64,000 nucleotides of DNA from Gigaspora margarita (GCA_009809945.1 WTPW01000082.1:62001-126000), one strand, 5' to 3'; positions 32,880-43,639 are shown, numbered from the stretch's first letter. Made by a program: numbers and translations. The notes: generated by a model not told the origin, from the sequence alone.

Positions 32880-33365
32880 TTTAAAGTATATTTGCAGTTA
32901 GAGAATAAGGAATATAAAGTATATGGAATGACTCAAAATACAATTACTGGCGAATATATGATAATATTTGATGAACTTTATTCTAAAAGACATCATTATA
33001 ACGGAAAATGTGAAAATTGCAATCGATATAATACTTCGACAGCATGGTGTCAAACATGTGACCATCAAAGAACAATCCAAGGATGGACTAGTGGAAATGA
33101 AACAATTGATGATTGCATTAAAGAATTTCAACTTAAAGCAACCGAGTATGAGGATGTAATCGAATGGATTTCTTTTAATAGATTGGACAACATTCAAATG
33201 ATTAGTAAAAATAACTTAAGTTCAATATTTTTGGCAACATGGTTAGATGGTATACGAATAATTTCAGGTAAATCTGGAAAATACACGCAATCACGTACAC
33301 AACCATGTGGAGTTGATCTTAAAACATTACCTAGCTCTCAGAATTTACTGGATATTTTAGAAAAA
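32880..33365 (+). CDS. array gene 1, exon 5 (unit 5)
   Basis: 162 codons. Ribbon CENC...WCQTC; loop fully degenerate (SKNNLSS); lysine segment GVDLKTL. Donor GTAGGT after GAAAAA. Confidence 0.8.
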
Positions 33366-33448
33366 GTAGGTTAAGGCTTTGATATATCATTATTGCATTA
33401 CATTTATTTAATTTTTAATTCTATTTCTATATTTAACACGTTTTAAAG

Positions 33449-33931
33449 TTTAAAGACTATATGCAGTTAAAGAATGAGAAGCATAAAATATATGGAATAA
33501 CTCAAAATACAACTACTAACGAATATATGATAGTATTCGATGAATTTTATTATAAAAGACATCATGATAATGGAAAATGTAGAAACTGCAATCTATATAA
33601 TACTTCAAAAGCATGGTGTCAAACATGTGATTCTCAAAGAACAGCCAAAGGATGGACTAGTAGAAATGAAAAAATTAATGAATGCATTAGAGAATTTCAA
33701 CTTAAAGCAACCGAGTATGAGGATGTAATCGAATGGATTCCTTTTAATAAATTGGATAGCATTCAAATGATTAATAAAGATGGTTTATGTTCAATATTTT
33801 TTGCAACATGGTTAGATGGTATACGAATAATTTCAGGTAAATCTGGAGAATACACGCAATCACGCAAACCATTACATATAGTTGATCTTAAAACATTACC
33901 TAGTCTTCAGGACTTATTAGATCTTTTAAAA
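33449..33931 (+). CDS. array gene 1, exon 6 (unit 6)
   Basis: 161 codons. Ribbon CRNC...WCQTC; loop NKDGLCS; lysine segment LHIVDLKTL and ending LQDLLDLLK, both shared with exon 6 of gene 2. WTSRNEK replaces WTSGNE. Donor GTGGGT. Confidence 0.8.
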
Positions 33932-34024
33932 GTGGGTAAAATTTTGCTTCTTATTTATTATATATACTGTATTTGACTTTTAGTTGGTAGGATATATTTA
34001 TAATTTTGTTTATCCATTTTTAAG

Positions 34025-34504
34025 TTTAAATGTACAAAATTAGAGAATAAGAAATATAAAGTATATGGAGTAACTCAAAATATAATTACCAACGAATATA
34101 TGGCAGTATTTGAATTTTACTATGAAAGGAATAGTAGGAATGGAAAATGTGGAAATTGTAGCCCTTTTAATACTTCGCCAGCATGGTGTCAAACGTGTGA
34201 TCCTCAAACGGTAGTTCAAGGATGGACGAGTGGAAATGAAAATATTGATGATAGTATCAAAGAAATTCAAATTAAAACCACTAAATATGATGAAGTAATC
34301 GATTGGATTTCTTTCAATAAATTAAATAACCTTCGAAAGATAAGAGAAAATGGATTCGGTTCAGAATTTTCAGCAATTTGGTTGGATGGTATACGAGTAA
34401 TTTTAGGTGAAACTAGCAAATTCGTACAGTCACGCACACCATCAAGTATAGTTAATCTTAATTCATTTCTCAGATACAAGAATTTATTGAATTTTTTAAG
34501 AGAA
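34025..34504 (+). CDS. array gene 1, exon 7 (unit 7)
   Basis: 160 codons. Ribbon CGNC...WCQTC; loop RENGFGS; here the lysine is lost (IVNLNSF), so this N-lobe should not bind ATP normally. Ends NLLNFLRE before GTGAGT. Collinear with exon 7 of gene 2. Confidence 0.8.
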
Positions 34505-34601
34505 GTGAGTTTAAAATTTATTATCATTAATTTTGTTATTACGTATGTTATTTAGCAAAAATTCTCATAAACATTACTTATCAATATACCATGTTTCAAA
34601 G

Positions 34602-35018
34602 TTTAAAGATTGTACACAGTTAGACAATAAATTATATAAAATATATGGAATAACTCAAAATCCAATTACCGGCGATTATATGTTAGTATTTGATAAATTT
34701 TATTCAGAAAGAAAGATAAATTACGGAAAATGTAAAAATTGTGACCGATATAACACTTCATTAGACTGGTGTCAAACATGTGGTCCATGGACAAGCGGAA
34801 ACATGAATATTGATAATTGTATCCAAGAATATAAAGATGTAATTGAATGGATTCCTTTTTATAGATTAAATAATATTCAAATTATCGGTAAAGGGGGGTT
34901 CGGAACAGTATTTTCAGCAACATGGTTAGATGGTAAAATAAACAACACAGATCAACGTACATCTCTTATAATCGCGCTTAAAACTTTGCCTGGATCTCGA
35001 AAAAATTTTTTAAGAGAA
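34602..35018 (+). CDS. array gene 1, exon 8 (capping unit, canonical glycine loop)
   Basis: 139 codons. Ribbon CKNC...WCQTC with a shortened linker (CGPWTSGNMNID). Intact loop IIGKGGFGTVFSATW and lysine segment IIALKTL. Its hinge and C-lobe follow in exon 9. Confidence 0.85.
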
Positions 35019-35087
35019 GTATGTAAATTATTTAATATGATCTCATTTTAGCATTATCGTTTTTATTAAATATAATTTTATTATTAG

Positions 35088-35962
35088 TTTAAAAACTACA
35101 TGAAGCTTAAATTAGTGGGCAGTAAGCTTGAAGTATATGGACTAACACGGAACGCAGATAATGAATATTTAATGGTATTTCAATATGCAAATATGGGAAA
35201 TCTTCGTAAATATCTAATGACAAACTATAGAAAACTTAATTGGAAAAATAAATTAAAGATACTTATAGATGTAACAAACTATTTAAATCAAATTCATAAA
35301 GCAGAATATGTTCATGGGGATCTTCACAGCGGCAACATATTACTAAGTCAAGATCTTAGTGGAGGTATAATATCTCATATTGCGGATCTAGGATTATCTA
35401 GAAAGATAGAAGAGTCTGATTCAGAAGGAGTTTATGGAGTATTACCATACGTCGCACCGGAAGTGTTAAACAAACAACTATACCACAGCATCAGATATTT
35501 ATATTTTTGGCGTTATTATGGCTGAAATTTCTACAGGGAAACCACTTTATTATGATATTGATTACGATGTAAATCTAGCTGTTAGAATATGTAAGGGATT
35601 ACGCCCAGAATTTGCTAAAAACATCCCTAAATGCTACATTCAATTAGCAAATCAATGCATGGATTCTAATCCTTCTTGCAGACCAACTGCATCTGACATA
35701 TATAAGTAGTTAAGCAATTTTTGGTATTATATAACTAGCACATACGCCGAAAAATTTAATGAAGGACGAATAATAAAAGAAGCATTCGAACCTGCAGACC
35801 TAACTATTCCAACATTACTTACAACTATACCAAATTATTTACAAACTAAATTTACAAGTAAACTTCTTAACTTTAAGAATCTTTCTAGCCCTTTTAATTC
35901 ACTTGCAAGTAAACCTCTTAACTTCCAAATTCTTTCTAATCCACTTAATTCATCATTTTATG
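35088..35962 (+). pseudogene. array gene 1, exon 9 (kinase C-lobe, broken)
   Basis: Encodes VYGLTRNADNEYLMVFQYAN, catalytic loop VHGDLHSGNILL, IADLGLSRK and YVAPEVLNKQ. A 2-bp deletion against gene 2 (CAACTATACC for CAACCATATACC, about 35479) then shifts frame before the segment TASDIYSFGV. The rest (EISTGKPLYYDIDYDVNLAV onward) is readable in another frame until TAG at 35707-35709, where gene 2 has a sense codon. The last part (NFWYYITSTYA ... PLNSSFYG) remains. Donor GTAAGT. Confidence 0.85.
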
Positions 35963-36047
35963 GTAAGTAATTGTGCACGTTGTTCAGTTTTTATTTTTAT
36001 TTTTTTTTGTCAAAAAATGCATTATAATGATTTTGGATTGTTTTTAG

Positions 36048-36136
36048 ATCCTACTTTACAAAATTGTTTCATTTCTAATAATGCCGATAATGCAGATGAT
36101 CAATGTGATGATAATTATGATATGATTGTTGATTAA
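36048..36136 (+). CDS. array gene 1, exon 10 (acidic C-terminus)
   Basis: After TTTTTAG it encodes PTLQNCFISNNADNADDQCD then DNYDMIVD and stop TAA. Acidic Asp/Asn-rich tail, closely matched by exon 10 of gene 2. Confidence 0.75.
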
Positions 36137-36309
36137 ACCGAAAGTTAATTTTTAGCCCATTGAGCCGTTTGTATTTTTCGTTATTAACAATAAAAATCAT
36201 TTTAATTTGTCTTCATTATATTTTATCCAACGCTTGAAAGTTTTATATTAGCCGCTTGTTTTTAAAATTTAAATATGTTCATAATTCAATAAGTAAAAAA
36301 TAAATGCTT

Positions 36310-37720
36310 AACGTTAAGTGAAATTTATAAATCGTATTTGTTATTATTTGATTTGTTATATCAGATATCAGAATATTTGATTAATGTAACCGTCCTTGAT
36401 ATGACATATAAAATATAACTGAATTGAATAGTTATAGAATCTTTTTTGTGTTTAATTAAAAAGTAATGGCAATCTTGTTTACTAATGTTAATTTTATCAA
36501 TATTGTTAAGTCAATGTGTATTCTGACAATTTGTTATTAAATAATCCGACATTCTAGATATTTAAAAATTTATTTTAGCCAGTAATATTTGGATTCGATA
36601 AATAGAAATTAAACATCAAGATTTTAAAAAATTATACCTTAATTTGCAGCTTATTTTTCCGATTAAGTTTGATAATTTAATAGCCAAAAGAAATCTTAAG
36701 ATCTAACTTTTTGTGGTTACTGAATTATCAAAATGACTTTTACTGTTAATATCTCAATGAATTTAAAGTTAATGTATTGGTTTTTTACATTGACATTCTG
36801 CCTGTTTTTTATTGACGTAATCTATTAATTATTAAAGTAATTGGAATAAACTATTTCTAATCAATCAGTTTTCTTTTTTTGGTAAATTACTGCACTCCCT
36901 AAGTGATTTGCAAGAATTCTAGTTAATTGTCAAACATATTATCAGCTAAAAAATAATAATTTATCTTTCTGATTTATGAAATAATAAATTTTTCATAAGA
37001 AAAGCACTTTCTCCAATAAAACTATGGAACAATAAAGATACAATTTTTTTATCATACAGAGTATTTCAAAATATATTGAAATTTCGTTATGATGAGTGAT
37101 TAAACATGCTAAACTTTTTATGTGACTCAAAATTAAATATTGAGTTACTTATATCCTTAAAATCATTATACAGGTATGACTGAAAAACTTTAGTCAAACA
37201 AAAAGTTAGCAATTTTGAACGTACAATTAAATTGCAATGTGCACATAGCAGCCAAACTTTCTAGCCGAGCTGAAATTTAGAAAAATTCATTGTAGTATTG
37301 TCATATCCCATAACAAAGTGGTCAAAATGAAAATACAATACGGCAATGTTATGTTTGCATCACCAGAAGGGCTATATTAATTCATCTTATTGTTTCTTAT
37401 GGTTTTTTTTATAACAAGATCTTGTTTCTCGATCTTCCAAATACAATGACCAAAAAAATTAGCGAAGATTGCGAAAAAGAAATAAATCTGTTTCTGAAAA
37501 TCAATCAATTTATTAGTAATATTTATATTACGATAAATAATTTAGTTTTATCTAATACTGTTCAATTTTTTGAGCTAAATAAATGCTTTTTTTTATGACA
37601 AACAATTATTCCACATTTAACGACAATTTTAGGTTAGTAATGTTAGATCAATCACACTGCTGTAACATATGGGCAAAAAATTTTAATAGGATGTCGTGAT
37701 TATTAAAATCAATGGGAAGT
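36310..37720. other. A+T-rich DNA, no gene seen
   Basis: Beyond the end of the duplicated segment. No coherent frames or strong repeats recognised. Confidence 0.35.
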
Positions 37721-37724
37721 TAAA

Positions 37725-37815
37725 CATCGGGACCCAAATTTGAAAATAATAATGGATGAGGGTCTAACTTAAAATATTTATTCATATAGACCTAATGTTA
37801 ATATTACAAATAAGA
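37725..37815 (+). repeat. dispersed repeat, copy 1 of 3
   Basis: GGGACCCAAATTTGAAAATA, ATAATGGATGAGGGTCTAA, then TATTCATATAGACCTAAT. Related copies are at about 45887-45966 (GGTCCAAAAATGAAAATAAT, TACGGATGAGGGCC) and, reversed, at about 51570-51645 (AGGCCTCATTCATAATTATT, TCCAAATCTGAGTCCCGATG). Confidence 0.6.
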
Positions 37816-37855
37816 GTCCAGGTAATTTTGCATTATATGAATCAATGTCCATAAT

Positions 37856-38156
37856 GGCTTAAACAGGGCGTCTTAAGCCGGATGTGATCACGTGATAAAA
37901 GCCAATCAAATCGTAAATTTTGATCTTTACGACGAGACAAAAACAAAGAAAAAAGTGAAAACGCCGAAAATACAAGAAACTAGTGTCTAAACCTGTCTAG
38001 GAACATTAATAAAAAAATGTTGGGAAGACAATTTTACTTATATTACAAGCCCTAACCCTAACCCCTAACCAACCCTTGTCCCAATGTTAATTAAATAAAC
38101 AAAAACATATAAACGCACCTGGCTTTATCCATACCCTTAAACAGGAAACCCAAGCC
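37856..38156. mobile_element. probable MITE with internal CCCTAACCCTAACCCCTAACC
   Basis: GGCTTAAACAGGGCGTCTTA and the reverse complement of the right end, GGCTTGGGTTTCCTGTTTAA, then GGG, share interrupted similarity. AACATTAATAAAAAAATGTT and CAATGTTAATTAAATAAAC lie in the centre. The telomere-like tract at 38048-38070 is the longest in the window. Borders are less certain than for the other elements. Confidence 0.45.
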
Positions 38157-38867
38157 AATAATAAATGATGATCATTTTGTTTGTTAATTTGCTATTGCAA
38201 ATATAAAATTTGAGCATATTCATTTACGAATAAATATAACAGAATATATTATTAAGTTGCCATTTAAAATAATTTAAAAATTGTGCGAAAAAGATAAACA
38301 TTGCCTATAAATTATTATAAACCAACAAATAAGTTAGTTATTCATGAATTTTGATGTCAGACATAAATGGTTAAGTATATAAATTAATAATTACGTGCAA
38401 GATTTAGTTGGACAGCTGATTATAATTATATGTTGAAACGGAATCTATTTGGCAAACTAGACGTGAAACCGAACTTAATTCTATATTTTGCAACCTAGCT
38501 GGATGTTATACAAAATTTGGTAATATAAAAGCACATAACCCATCTAATATATTTCTCCCTTATGTTATTATAAAGTTTGGAGGACGATAATTGTAAATTT
38601 TAAGATTTCATCTTGATCTTGTTGTATGTTGATATGTATATAATAGATATATTCATGGGTTTATAAATGAGGTACTGGAGAAAAAAAGACCTAGAGAGTA
38701 TATTACATTTTAAAGTTAACTCAGCAATGACCAGTTTCCAGTCTATTGAAACAAAAAAAAAACATTATTGTTATTTGGCCATGCAATGTTAATATTTCAT
38801 ATTCATTACTTGGTATTCAAAATTTCCGTCAGTAAGTGTTTTTTTATACAGTACAATCATGCAACAA
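38157..38867. other. no gene seen
   Basis: A+T-rich flank of the Helitron relic. Confidence 0.35.
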
Positions 38868-39907
38868 TCAGAGCAATCTCCAGTGCTTTTGTCTAGGTCG
38901 TAGTTGTGAGATAATTTCATCCCAATTTGGATTAGTGGTCATTGTAATGAAAAAGTTTGGTTTTTCTTGACAGCACACAAGAGCAAGAGCATTTGCAACG
39001 TGAGATGAGCACCATCTTTTGGAGCCAAAAAAGGATGCAGGATGGTGTAATTCTCCTTCTTCATCTTCATCGTTATTATTTTCAAAGTCCTCAATGGTAA
39101 TGTTGATCTAATTAGATTGCCCGCCCATTGTTTTTTTATTAAGCTTTTTTTGTTTAATATATAATTCAAAATTCTTCTTTAACGCGTGAATACATTTTGA
39201 CTAAATATTCTGAGATTAGTTTGCCAAATTTCAAAAATCGTTGTTCATGTAATGAACAGCACCTGTACCAATAGATTTGAGATAGTTTATAACGATTGTT
39301 GATATGTCACCCTAACGTATTATGAGAAAAAGTAAAGGATACTGTAAAGGTTCATATTGTGCACTAAGTATGTTTATGAATTTGGGGGCAATATCCAAAT
39401 TGCACCATATAGTAATGCAACATGGGTGAACATTAACAATATTGTCAATGTGCATAATAACAGCAACTTTTCCCATAGAGCTATTTACTTGTAATTCAAG
39501 TATTACATGAAAAATTATGTTGAAAAATTCACAGTGAATTTATGTAGGGATTAGTTTGATTTAACACCGATTGAACTGCCGAAATCCATTTATCTAGTAT
39601 TTTTCTATCTTGAGCTGCAGCGTATCGTTCATGTTCATTATAAATATACCAATGTAATGAATGATTAGGTGTATCTACAGGCAAAATACGATGATAAATG
39701 CATCCAATAATGCACACTGAGCATGGCGCAGGAAGTGTTACAAATTGGCCTTGTACTCCAATTGCTGCGAACAGATTTATTTAGTTTCCATGAAAGATTG
39801 CTGCATCTGGGGTCAATGAGGTTATTATTAATATTTTCAGGAGAAGGTGGAAGCGAAGGTATTATACGTTTCCTACGATTACAGAAAAATTCAGGTAATT
39901 CACCCAC
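38868..39907 (-). pseudogene. Helitron Rep/helicase N-terminal domain relic (Helitron_like_N)
   Basis: Translating the minus strand with frame changes gives, in family order: CNRRKRIIPSLPPSPENINN; GVQGQFVTLPAPCSVCIIGC, IYHRILPVDTPNHSLHWYIY, NEHERYAAAQDRKILDKW, VLNQTNPYINSL; KVAVIMHIDNI; INILSAQYEPLQYPLLF; FLKFGKLISEYLVKMYSRVK; then FFGSKRWCSSHVANALALVC, CQEKPNFFITMTTNPNWDE and IISQLRPRQ. These match the conserved N-terminal domain of fungal Helitron transposases (peptides such as YDPLQYPLLFP, IYHRIGSLLP and LFITMTCNPNWPEI, from memory of the family). Multiple stops and frameshifts; the catalytic HUH/Y motifs and helicase are absent. It stops at TGA 38868-38870. Confidence 0.85.
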
Positions 39908-40253
39908 TGTGAGTAGTGTCGTTAGACAATATTAACATTCTCAACTCCATCAAAAAGCAAGCAACATTAAAATAGTATTATGTAAGACATTTAAAGCATT
40001 CTACCAAGATATATTTTTAGTTGAAGTGCTTTCCTGGGCATGATACTGATATTCGTAATTTGATGTATTCTGTCTTCATGTCATAGACCTTTTTTGCTCA
40101 GGTATAATTCACTCTTTTGAGTGATGTTGACATTTATAGCCAGCTAAGTACTATGGATAGAGCAAATACCTATTAAACGTATCTTCAAGCATATATTAAT
40201 TTTATTTTATAATTATAAAAAATTATTAAAAGTTGTAATTTCAAATATGTACT
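39908..40253. other. no gene seen
   Basis: A+T-rich DNA between the Helitron relic and the hAT-like element. Confidence 0.35.
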
Positions 40254-40261
40254 GGTAAATT

Positions 40262-40909
40262 TAGTGATACGGGTCGACCCTGGCCCAACGACCGATCGAT
40301 GGGCGGGTCGACCCTCGGCCTGCACCTTTGTGGGCCAGGCCGGTTGGTAAGAGAAGTGTTAGAATCAATTATTTTTTAAAACATATTTCAGTCTAGGAAT
40401 TAAATAAAAATTGGTTAGTCATTTATAATAATGTAAGAGAATTGGCTTATTTAGGTGATAAACTGGGAAATAGCGAATATAATCTAAATGTCAGAATGTT
40501 CGGAGGCACAGACAACAATTAACATAAAATACTAACATGCTGGAATTTTTCTCAAGGACAAAAAGAATAAAAATTAAATAATTTAATATCACTAGAATTC
40601 GACAAAAACTACCTGATGACCTTTTACACGTTTAATATAGATAAATATTGACTGCTTCTGATTAATGTTTCGGGCGAAATTATTTTCCAAATCCGAAACA
40701 TTTCACCCAGAGGAATTTTAATTTCGCCCCATAAGTCCGAAACCCTTTTCGCCCAATTTGATCTGCAAATGATCTGCAAATTCGGGTTTCGCCCGAAACA
40801 CTAATTCTGATCAGAAAATTACACTAGCAAAAGTTCGACCCGGTCGACCGGCCCGAACTTTTTTGGGATCGGCCTCGGCCCACGATTTTTTCATCGACCC
40901 GTATCACTA
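40262..40909. mobile_element. hAT-like non-autonomous element with 8-bp target duplication
   Basis: GGTAAATT flanks both ends (40254-40261 and 40910-40917). Ends TAGTGATACGGGTCGA and TCGACCCGTATCACTA are perfect inverted repeats. Sub-terminal GGGTCGACC, GGCCC and GGCCGG motifs recur near both ends. An 8-bp duplication with short ends suggests the hAT superfamily. No transposase, and a second element is inserted inside at 40662-40804. Confidence 0.88.
40662..40804. mobile_element. nested 143-bp MITE inside the hAT-like element
   Basis: TTAATGTTTCGGGCGAAAT at the left and TTTCGCCCGAAACACTAA at the right are inverted repeats, flanked by TTCTGA on both sides (40656-40661, 40805-40810). The interior repeats TTTCGCCC and GATCTGCAAAT. 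Confidence 0.8.
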
Positions 40910-40930
40910 GGTAAATTGTACTATTATGGA

Positions 40931-41135
40931 ACAGGGTGAAACCTGAGTCACCAGCTAGTAAAATTCGCTATATAGAGTGAAATCTGAGTTTGAGTTAGGG
41001 GTTAGGGTAAAATTCGAGTTTAGCTGTTTTTTATTACCGGTATACAAAAACGGATTTCAACCCTTATGTGATCTATATCGCAGATTTCACTCTACATAGC
41101 GAATTTTACTAGCTGGTGACTTTGTCTCACCCTGT
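40931..41135. mobile_element. 205-bp MITE with ~55-bp inverted repeats
   Basis: ACAGGGTGAAACCTGAGTCA, CCAGCTAGTAAAATTCGCTA, TATAGAGTGAAATCTG against the reverse complement ACAGGGTGAGACAAAGTCAC, CAGCTAGTAAAATTCGCTAT, GTAGAGTGAAATCTG. The centre contains GTTAGGGGTTAGGG. It lies 13 bp from a Helitron-type terminus. Confidence 0.85.
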
Positions 41136-41148
41136 AATATTATTATTA

Positions 41149-41179
41149 CTAGAGTATAAATGGGGCGCCACCGGCGCCC
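41149..41179 (-). mobile_element. Helitron-type 3' terminus (minus strand)
   Basis: Read on the minus strand: hairpin GGGCGCC-ggt-GGCGCCC, a spacer of about 10 nt, CTAG, then T. A G+C-rich hairpin a few bases before CTRR, with insertion next to T, is the hallmark of Helitron 3' ends. The element body would extend to higher coordinates; I cannot locate its 5' TC end. Confidence 0.7.
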
Positions 41180-41359
41180 ATGTGTTTATATTAAAACAAA
41201 TAATTTAGAGATAATTTTTGACAAAATAATAATAATAATAACAATGGATTAATTTATAATACATTTCTAACTTTATTGTTACTGTAAATTTTTGCTAAAA
41301 CAATTTTATAATATACCAAATAATGCTTAAATACAAAATAGATGAGATGTGGATAATAG

Positions 41360-42520
41360 CTTATCGTAACTAGATACATCCTTCTATTAATCAATGTGAT
41401 TAAGTTTGTGTGTGATGTCTACTATAAGTCATCATAAATTCTGTTACTTTTTATCACAGTGATACATGGCTGAACTATTTTTCATGGAGTTATTTCGAAT
41501 TCCATCATAAATTACTGTAAATAATTCTCAAAACTTATTTGTTATTTCAGTGACACGAGTGTATGGTTAAGGTTAAGCCAGTTTCATCACGAATTCTATC
41601 ATAAGTCACTGTAAACTTATTCCTATTTCAGTAGTGATACATTGTCTGTATTTGTTAAGGTTAGGCTGATTTGCGGAATCCATTATTGTTCTTTTTGATT
41701 TCATTTCACGATTACAATATATGCAATCACTTAAGTTTGGTATATTTTTGGAACCCATTTAATGAATATAATAAAAATACCATAAAAGTACTCATAAAAT
41801 GAGTTCCAAATTTTGATGATTTTTGTATTGTAATCGTGGGTCTCGTAGAGCTTGCAAAAAAAAAACATAAATTGATCAAATCCAACTAAATCGAAAAGAG
41901 CGATAATGCGGTACACAATGGTTAAAGTTGAGTTAGTTTGTATTGATATTATCATAATTTTCATCATTATATTAAAACATTCTTTAATAGAACTTACTTG
42001 CTATTCTTGTGACTGCAAGTTTGTATTAGAATTTTATGATTTCTACTATGAGATGTGTAAAAAATTCTGCAACAGAACTTACTCGTTATTCTATTGATAA
42101 CAGTATTTTTAAGATTGAGTTAGTTTGCATTTGAATTGTTTAATTCTATGAGATTAAGCTTGAATTAGTTTGCATTTAGTTATTATGAGTTACTATAAAG
42201 AATTTGGTTTATAAAGCTTACTCACTATTTCGATAACTACAGTATGTGATTGAGTTGATTTACATTGAAATTATTAGAATTATTGTGATAATTCATTGCA
42301 AAAAACTCTGTTACAGAACTTACTTGCTAACTTGGCGACCACAGTATTGGTTTAAGGGGTTTGCATTGGAGTTGTTTTGGATTCTATGTGGTTGAGTTAG
42401 TTTGCATTGGAATTATCATATTTTATCATAAGCTACTGTGAAAAATTTTGTTACGAACCTACTTGAATTCCAGTGACTTGTATTATTTAGTTGATTTAGT
42501 TTGTATCGAGTTATCTATAT
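41360..42520 (+). repeat. degenerate satellite array, unit roughly 110-130 bp
   Basis: Repeated phrases GTTGAGTTAGTTTGCATT(G)GAA, TTATCATAA, TACTGTAAAAAATTCTGTTA and CAGAACTTACTTGCTATT, then GTGAC recur about nine times with much divergence. Reverse-complement relatives lie at about 43640-43905 and 44285-44370. Confidence 0.7.
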
Positions 42521-42813
42521 AGTTGCCAGGTTTAATTATAAAGAAATGACCGTGGGTATTCTAACATTCAACTGCTTATCATCACCATAAAGTCATGCAC
42601 ATACAGTATATGCAAAAGACTATTCAAATCGCAATAATTCTTAATTCATACTAAATCTATTAATCGATTATGAATACATGACGAACGTGCTGTGTTATGT
42701 GATTTTATTCTATTTTTTTTTTTCTCACGAACATTACTTTAAAAGTGTTAACCGTGAGAATTTTCATGATTGACATAGCAAGTAAAGATTCTACGTGAAT
42801 CCTGTTAATGATT

Positions 42814-43023
42814 GTCACGGCTGATGCTGAAGTTGGCTGATGCTGAAGCTATGACCTATTTTGATATAAAATTTTAAATTTTTTTTTGTATGATTTTTTT
42901 ATTTTTGTCTTATAGGGTTAGATAGGGTTTGGGTATAGATTTCATATTTATAGAGTATATGTAGATTTTAGCAGGGCTTATAGTTTCAAATCACGACCCC
43001 ATAGCTTCAGCATCAGCCGTGAC
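42814..43023. mobile_element. 210-bp MITE with AATGATT target duplication
   Basis: Perfect ends GTCACGGCTGATGCTGAAG and CTTCAGCATCAGCCGTGAC; AATGATT on both sides (42807-42813, 43024-43030). The GGCTGATGCTGAAG motif is duplicated at the left end. The interior holds GGGTTAGATAGGGTTTGGG. Confidence 0.88.
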
Positions 43024-43267
43024 AATGATTATCACAACAAGTTGTTTTGCTCTACTCTTCACAATTAACATAATGAGTAAAGGCTCAGCTTATGAATTTT
43101 ACATGCGTACAAGATTTTTATATATGTTAGTTGATTATGATAACTCATAGAAGTGGACAGTGCCCGAATAGGCAACTAATAGATTTTGTAATCTGACTTC
43201 ATGTGCTGATTCACGCGAGATTGGCCGATTAGTACTGACTAGTTCATTTCTTGCATATCTCTGCTTA

Positions 43268-43606
43268 GGCCACGCAAGGATAATTTTACGTTTTGCATAA
43301 CATGGTGTACCAAAATTCCAGTCGGCTGGTAGATTTTTTTTTTTTTTTAATCTACTGTAAATTAATAAGCTCATGTTGCACGTATAAGGCACGCAAAGTT
43401 GATTTTCGGGTTGCATAACATGGAATCAGAAAAATTTTGGATTTGTTTTTCGGATCTATCGGGTAATTCCGGAAATTTCAGGTCGTCATCAGGTGACACC
43501 GGAAACGGAATAATTGGCACAATTGGAATTTAAAAAAAATTTTTTTTTTTTTGGAAAATTGGGTCAGCGGGTTACGCAAAAGAAAAAATTAACTTTGCAT
43601 TTCCTT
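43268..43606. mobile_element. MITE copy A of a direct pair
   Basis: GGCCACGCAAGGATAATTTT, ACGTTTTGCATAACATGG opens it. It shares with copy B (43911-44269) CATAACATGGTGTACCAAAA against CATAACATGATGTTCCAAAT, AATAAGCTCATGTT, GGATCT, ATTCTGGAAA/ATTCCGGAAA and ATTGGAATT. The ends pair as inverted repeats (GCAAAGTTAATTTTT). Confidence 0.65.
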
Positions 43607-43639
43607 GGTGTAGGTTTGTAACAGAATTTTTAGATAAAA

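Larger units (their letters stand above)
30630..36136 (+). pseudogene. kinase-array gene 1: eight zinc-ribbon/N-lobe units, broken kinase C-lobe
   Basis: Ten exons: 30630-31004, 31109-31594, 31682-32200, 32305-32782, 32880-33365, 33449-33931, 34025-34504, 34602-35018, 35088-35962, 36048-36136. Introns of 69-104 nt between exons 1-9 all fall in phase 0. Each of exons 1-8 encodes a CX2C-X9-CX2C ribbon, GWTSGNE, an IEWIPFNRLD segment and kinase beta1-beta3 with the VxLK lysine. Exons 2-9 begin with helix C and beta4-beta5 (FKDYMQL, VYGITQN, EYMIVF). Only exon 8 has GKGGFGTVFSATW, and only exon 9 supplies a C-lobe. Defects: an extra A in exon 4 (about 32685), a 2-bp deletion in exon 9 (about 35479) and TAG at 35707-35709. 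The intact product would be about 1560 residues. The ribbon and linker match the N-terminal part of ordinary Rhizophagus kinases, as I know that family. Confidence 0.85.
30024..36300 (+). repeat. segmental duplication, copy 1 (~6.3 kb)
   Basis: Matches 57593 to the window end in order: upstream block, ten exons and nine introns, and 3' flank (through CATTTTAATTTGTCTTCATT, then GCTTGAAAG and TTTATATTA). The two copies face the same way about 27.5 kb apart. Confidence 0.85.

Noticed and set aside
33540-33728. Second open frames inside kinase-array exons (also 32968-33159, 58870-59061, 61227-61418 and minus-strand frames at 32898-33197 and 60583-60816)
   Set aside because: They recur at the same place in each module because the modules are similar DNA; they are shadows of the real frame.
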